From Alnus glutinosa (Eukaryota > Streptophyta > Magnoliopsida > Fagales > Betulaceae): a stretch of 64,000 nt of DNA. The notes below the pieces were generated by a model. It worked only from the letters and a program-made list of their open reading frames with translations. It was not told where the DNA came from and ran no database searches. The stretch spans positions 37,178,620-37,242,619 of the forward strand of contig NC_084887.1 of NCBI RefSeq assembly GCF_958979055.1, written 5' to 3'. Numbering within the stretch: the first letter of the stretch is position 1; each line of letters begins with the position of its first letter. The position numbers and the translations under genes were made by a program. This document shows positions 58,426 to 64,000 of this stretch, in pieces.

Positions 58426-58529
58426 AGTCGTGATGGCCATGAACCTATCAGAATTTCGCAGTTAAGCGTACTTCTGCGAGAGTAGTATCAGAATAGGTAA
58501 CCTCTCAAGAAGTCTAATTCGAGAGAGCT
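58426..58529 (+). pseudogene. 5S rRNA pseudogene with poly-A tail
   Basis: About 100 bases follow the plant 5S rRNA order: CCTATCAGAATTTCGCAGTT, AAGCGTACTTCTGCGAGAGT, AGTATCAGAATAGGTAACCT, then AAGAAGTCTAATTCGAG. Many positions differ from the usual plant 5S text (for example ATAGGTAACC in place of ATGGGTGACC) and the 5' end is degraded. It ends in a run of A, suggesting a retroposed copy or a 5S-headed SINE rather than an active gene. Confidence 0.82.
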
Positions 58530-59286
58530 AAAAAAAAAAAAAATATTGTGTCATTGAGAATAGTCCTTTACACATACCCAATGGAATTGAATTGTATAAA
58601 TCTCCATAAGTACTGTATGGACCTAGCTAGTACCTGCTATGGTAGAAGCTATCATTGGAGAGTGACTGTCTCTCGAATCTAGACATTCGTTCAATTCATC
58701 CAATATTTTTCCTTGGTCACATACTCACAAATCCAAATTACAATCACAAATCAGACAGGTTTAGTACAGGGTAATAGGGTATATATGACCAAAAAGCATA
58801 TCAGTTTGACATGATTAATGACTATCCCTTTGGTCCTTTTTATTTGGACCAGGTGTACGTTAAAGGGTTAATTAATCTCGTTTATTCCTCTGTAATCTTG
58901 CTTTTAGTACTGCTAAACTAAATATCTCCAGTTTAATTACAAAGCACAAGACAGAAGCAAGGAATCAAATCCTTCTTCTTTTTCCCTTTTCACGTTTTGT
59001 CTCAAGAGACAAAAATTCTCAACTAGCTAGCATTACAAGTAAAAGTAGGAATCAAGTAAGGAAGCCAACCACAGCATAGGCCTTCAACATATATGTTAAT
59101 TTCTCACGATCATTTGAGTCTATTGATACTGTATATAGTACTAGTAGTACTGCTTCAGGATCCTGGACAAAGAATCTAGCTAGATAGCCGTGAGACATGG
59201 GGACCTCCAAAGCCAAGCTTCTAATTAACGTCGACCAATGGTTTTAACTGCAATGGAAGCAAGGAAGTTGATGCCTTTCTGATGGT

Positions 59287-59295
59287 TATATATAT
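59287..59295 (+). promoter_or_regulatory. Probable TATA box of SEO gene 2
   Basis: TATATATA follows GATGGT at the position matching the TATA box of the first SEO gene, about 100 bases before the ATG. Confidence 0.6.
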
Positions 59296-59388
59296 AGAAC
59301 AGCCAAACTGCAACAAAAACACAAGCTATCCATATATCTTCTCCTCCTCTAGTACCCTAAACCCTTTGAGTTTTCTTAATTAACCAAC

Positions 59389-62300
59389 ATGGAAAGCAAG
59401 GTGGGAGCCGGTTCTTTGCAGCAACCCATCGTTCCCAGCTCTGTGCAGCAACCCAGCCCGGGCAGCAATGTGTTGCAAGGTTCGTCCCAACTGGATTCTT
59501 TGCAGCAATCAAGCCAGCAGCTGGGTTCTCAGCAGCAACCCACCCAACTGGGTTCTTACCCGCTATCAAGCCAGCAGCTGGTTCCTTACCAGAAACCGAC
59601 CCAACTGGGCTCTTACCAGCAACCCAGCCTGAGCAGCAATATTGCATTGCAGCAACCAAGCCAGCTGGGTCCTTTGCAGCCCGCCCACCAACTGGGCAGC
59701 AAAATGACTCCGCTTTCTACTCAGCAACTGATCAAAAGTGACCGAGGCAGCATGCTAACATTGTCCGATGACAATTGGATGGTGAAGCAAATTCAGGCCA
59801 CCCATGCTCCAGATGGCCGACAAGTTGATATCAGATCCCTTCTCTATGTTGTTGAGGACATTCTTAATCGTGCCACTCTGAATCCTGACGTCGTCATTAA
59901 AGCGGTATAATGATGTATTCTGCATATGTAATTTATTTGATTGAATCCATGATGGCCTAGCCTCGTTGCTTTCTTTTCTAATTACTTATTATTACTGCTG
60001 TTGTTTAATTTACTGCAGGATACCCAAGCACAGATTGAAAGCTTGGAGGAAAGGATCCACCAAGGTGGTTTCCTTGCCATGCTTGATGCCCTGTCATATA
60101 CAATTGATCGAATTTCCTGCGAGGTTGTTATAACAAATGCCATTTCTGATACATGACTATAATATATACTTTTTTTTTTTTCACAGATTAGAACGCTTTC
60201 AAATAATGTGTCATGAATGAATTGCAGATATCATACAAGGCTATGGGTGGCACGGATGCACACCAAACGACACTGTCGATATTTAATAGCATGCTATCAT
60301 CGTATGCATGGGATGCTAAGTTGGTGCTGACCCTAGCGGCTTTTGCTTTGAATTATGGAGAATTCTGGCTTCTTGCCCAGATTTACTCAACGAACCAACT
60401 TGCCAAATCAATGGCGCTCCTGAGGCAGGTGCCTGGCATAATTGAGCACGCAGGCACACTGAAACCCCGCTTCGATGCACTTAACGATCTAATCAGGGCG
60501 ATATTGGAAGTGACCCGGTGTGTAGTTGATTTTACAGAACTACCATCCATTTATATCACACCGGAGGTACCTGCATTATCCACAGCCTTGAACGTTATTC
60601 CAACCGCTGTCTATTGGGCCGTCAGGAGCATCGTCGCCTGCGCAACTCAGATTACTAGCTTCACTGGCATGGGTTACGAGTATGTTTTTCCCTCCATCCC
60701 AATATTATGCCGTCCTCAAATCCTTAAAATTACTACATAATTAGTAATTAATTTACAAAGAAACTAACCAAAATTCTTTATTATTAGCTTTTACGCACCA
60801 TTGCAGCAGAGTGGTTAATATTGGCTAGTGATTGCTGCAGGTTTGTGGCCGCCACAGAAGCACATTGGGAGTTATCCACCCTGGCTCACAAGCTCAAAAA
60901 CATGCGTGACCATCTTAAGAAGCAGCTGGAAATTTGCTACCAATACATAGGTAAGTGATTTTTATGCTGTGTACGTGTGTTACAAACCATGCATGGCTGC
61001 ATGCCATAAAAATAACTAGATAATTAATTGAGAAGCATTCATCAACATCTGCCGTTCGATGCAGAGGGGAAGAGGGATGAGGAATCTTACCAAATGCTTG
61101 TAAATCTCTTCGAGATGATCCACATTGATAACATGAGGGTTCTCAGGACCCTGATTTATCCTGGGGATGATCTGCAGCCGCTTGTTGATGGTTCCACCAA
61201 GAAAAGGGTTGGCTCTTCTAAACATACCACTATCAATCTATCATTAGTGTTGCTTGAAGATTCAATTTAAGTTTCTGATGATTTTCTATAATTGTTTTGC
61301 AAAACCAGGTTAACATAGACGTTCTTAGGAGGAAGAACGTGTTGTTACTCATTTCAACCCTGGACATCTCCCAAGACGAGCTTTCTATTCTTGAACAGAT
61401 TTATAATGAGTCCAGGATGCACTCGACTAGGCTCGAAAGTCTGTATGAGCTTGTGTGGATTCCGGTTGTGGACCGCTCGATCCAGTACTGGACTGACCCC
61501 TTGCAAAATAAATTTGAGACCGTGCGGTCTACAATGCCGTGGTATACGTTGCACGACCCTTTGTTGATAGGAAAGCCAGCGGTCAGGTTCATCAAGGAGA
61601 AGTGGCACTTCAGGAATAAGCCTATCCTTGTGGTGCTCGACCCTCAAGGAAAGGTGGTGTCCCCCAATGCAATTCACATGATGTGGATTTGGGGAAGCAA
61701 TGCCTTTCCTTTCACCACTTTGAGAGAAGAACAGCTCTGGAGGGACGAAACTTGGAGGCTTGAACTGCTGGTGGATGGCATTGACCAAACAATACTCAAC
61801 TGGGTGAGTAATATTGTAGACAATTAATATTGCTCAATCCATATATATCTACTTAATTAATTATATATTTTGTTGATTTGTTAACAGATTAAAGAAGGAA
61901 AATACATTTTCTTGTATGGAGGGGACGACAGTGAGTGGGTTCGGAAATTTACAAACGAAGCACGCAAAGTTGCAGCGGCGGCACGCATACCCTTAGAGAT
62001 GTTCTATGTGGGAAAGGGCAGCAAAAGGGAGCAAGTCCGGCGAGTGATAAATACCATAACGCTTGAGAAGCTGAGTTCGTCCTACTGGCAAGATCCAGCC
62101 ATGATATGGTTCTTCTGGACCCGGCTTGAGAGCATGCTGTTCTCGAAGATTCAACTAGGCAAGTCTGACGACCACGGGGCTGACCCGGTAATGCAAGAGA
62201 TAAAGAGGCTGCTTAGCTACGACAGAGAGGGCGGATGGGCTGTGCTGAGCAAAGGGTCTAGCATTGTGGTGAATGGGCATGGAAACACGGTTTGGACTAC

Positions 62301-62538
62301 CTTATCGGAGTATGAGACGTGGAAGGAGAATGTGGCGCTGCAGGGTTTTGATGTGGCTTTCAAGAACCACCATGACCTGCGTCATGGTGAGAAATACCCC
62401 TGCTGCCGCTTCGAGTTCTCGCACAATGCCGGAAGGATCCCGGAGCGCATGAGGTGCCCTCAGTGTCACCGCAACATGGAGGAATTTACCACTTTCCTCT
62501 GCTGCCACGAGGAAGGCGTTCCAACCATACTCTACTAA
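59389..62538 (+). CDS. SEO: Sieve element occlusion protein (SEO, P-protein) 2, 7 exons, shorter repeat head
   Basis: Tandem paralogue of SEO 1 with the same exon plan: 59389-59904, 60019-60123, 60228-60679, 60841-60950, 61065-61207, 61309-61803 and 61888-62538. These total 2472 nt, or 823 aa. The head is residues 1-110, with fewer LQQPTQLGSY-type units than SEO 1; the core is 713 aa and aligns throughout. The last exon differs from SEO 1 at only 7 of 208 compared residues, against about 27 of 145 in exon 3. The C-terminal CPQCHRNMEEFTTFLCCHE motif is kept. The gene looks intact and expressible. The exon 1 head has also lost or never gained about 58 residues relative to SEO 1, with no frame change. 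Confidence 0.93.
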
Positions 62539-64000
62539 GTAAACCCCACCTGCACTGCATTTCCTTACAGCATAATTAGCTAGCAGCCATGTGTACGTAC
62601 GTATGAGTACAATGCATGCTAGCTAGTTCTAAATAATCACAATTGTGTGCATTTTTCTTTTTCTTCTTTTCCTATTTTTTTTTTTGGTCGTGAGATTCGA
62701 GTGTGAGAGATCGATCATGTGATCTCAGCAGCCACTTTCTGGCCGCTAATGTTTGACATTTTATGCTATAAATAAAAGTAATTTTACTGTACGTATGATG
62801 TATAATCATCCCTGATGATTATATCAAAAGCATTTTACTATGAATGATATATTATGATTATATAAAAGGCTGTTTATATAATATTTTCGGCCAGATCGAT
62901 CTTCATTGATTGTTATATACGTACCCAGCCGTGCAACACTTATATACCAAATTAAGGAGTCTCCAACCGTCCAACGTGACCATCACAGCAGCTACCAACT
63001 AAGCTTTCCTTGTAGAAGAGATTTAATTTATGACTTCCACGATTCCTTGATAGCCAAGTCTTTCCTTATTGTATTTCTTTTCATAGTCTTGTTATATATG
63101 TAAAGAATTAATCTTTACGTATTACGTATCATGTAAAGGTTGTACTCTCCATTATATAATCCACGTTATACTCTCAATAGAATTCAAAGGAGCATTCAAT
63201 TCTTTCAATAAAGAAATGGCAATATGGGTAACTGGGTATAAATGTTGAAGACACTACTGATGGAATTAGATTGCAAATTGTCTTGCTTAGCATTTCATTT
63301 GCTCTACAAAAAAACAAGGGATTCGCCACGAGATTCAGTAGCAATTATTGTATCCACATGGCTATATAACGTGTCTTCCAAAACACATTGCTATATGTAG
63401 GAGAAAAACCGAGGTAAGTATTTGGCCACGTATAATTTGTACACATATTAATATGGCCGTGTGTAATTATTCCACGTGGCCATGTGGTCACGCGTAATAA
63501 TTATGTGTGGCCACATGGCCACGTGTACAAATTACACATGGCTATTTTTCAAATTTTTTTTTTTAAAGATTTAAAATTTTAGTCACATGTTTTATTTGCC
63601 ACATTGCCAACAGGCCATGTGGCTTATTGCCACATGGCTAAAATATAAATATTTTTTCTAATTTTTTTTTAAGAATTAATTAATTAATTACTTTTTTTTT
63701 TTTTTTAAGATTTAAAATTTTAGTCATGTATTCTATAGGCCACGTCGCCAATTAGCCACATGTATAATTTCCGTGTCGCCAATTAGCCACGTGGCAAATA
63801 AGACATGTGGCCAAAATATTCATATATTTTTTTTTCAAATTTTTTCTAAATTTTTTTTAGGTTTGAAATTTTAGCCACATGGTTTAATTTATTGGCCACG
63901 TGACACATAAACCACGTGGCTAAAGTAATTCCCTCAAATCCATTTCTATTTTCCCTCCTTTCCCTTTAACTTTTCATTTCCCCCACCCCTTTAACTTTTC
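62539..64000. other. 3' flank of SEO 2 and a CACGTG-rich repetitive stretch
   Basis: No gene is seen. Up to about 62840 it is the duplicated 3' flank. From about 63420 to 63925 it contains more than a dozen GCCACGTGGC-like words (variants GGCCACGTAT, TGGCCACATGGCCACGTG, GCCACATGGCT, AGCCACGTGGC, AAACCACGTGGC) separated by AT-rich runs ending in AAATTTTAG. The layout suggests an old repeat built of short inverted units. Confidence 0.65.

Larger units (their letters stand above)
58955..62840 (+). repeat. SEO tandem duplication, unit 2
   Basis: Direct-repeat partner of about 50975-55560, same orientation. Upstream blocks, all seven exons and the 3' flank are collinear. Introns 1-5 differ strongly between the units, while intron 6 and the 3' flank are nearly identical. 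Confidence 0.85.

Overview
This is nuclear DNA from a flowering plant, almost certainly a woody core eudicot. It is AT-rich, its genes carry many introns with GT..AG splice sites, and the space between genes is full of MITEs, LINE/SINE relics, LTR elements and AT microsatellites. No species can be named from the sequence. Gene models were assembled by hand by joining exons at GT/AG sites; every multi-exon model listed closes to a whole number of codons, and several match the usual family length exactly.

Layout. 1-3 kb (-): a Rab2-type small GTPase (RABB1), 6 exons, 211 aa. 5-8.4 kb (-): the 20S proteasome beta-2 subunit (PBB), 8 coding exons, 273 aa, with a probable 5'UTR intron. 8.5-12.3 kb: a repeat cluster holding a hairpin MITE, a tRNA-type SINE, a poly-A retroposon with target-site duplications, and several MITEs. 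12.4-15.9 kb (-): a CYP90/CYP724-type cytochrome P450, probably a brassinosteroid C-22 hydroxylase, 9 exons, 470 aa. 16-20 kb: gene-poor, with MITEs and a three-copy local repeat. 20.2-23.2 kb (+): a SAM-dependent methyltransferase-like protein, 2 exons, 288 aa. 26.2-28.5 kb (+): a chloroplast two-RRM RNA-binding protein (cp31 type), 4 exons, 317 aa. 30.3-34.8 kb (-): a NET-domain protein, 8 coding exons, 305 aa, whose long 5'UTR intron contains a truncated LINE. 38.7-42.5 kb: two Tourist-like MITEs, the second split by a 2.8-kb solo LTR. 44.7-49.8 kb (-): a structurally intact Ty1/copia element with identical LTRs, a TSD, PBS, PPT and a single 1357-aa gag-pol frame. 51.9-62.5 kb (+): two tandem sieve element occlusion (SEO, P-protein) genes, 880 and 823 aa. 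The final 1.4 kb holds no gene but a dense cluster of CACGTG-like palindromes.

The single-copy genes are housekeeping or developmental functions (vesicle traffic, proteolysis, hormone synthesis, plastid RNA processing, probable chromatin regulation) and do not form a pathway together. The most distinctive biology is the SEO pair. Both proteins carry a Gln/Pro/Ser/Leu-rich repeat head before a normal SEO core; the head differs in length between the copies (168 versus 110 residues). The 3' part of the two genes is far more similar than the 5' part, which points to local gene conversion. The other strong signals are the young copia element with its unusual motif arrays, and the nested MITE/solo-LTR insertion.
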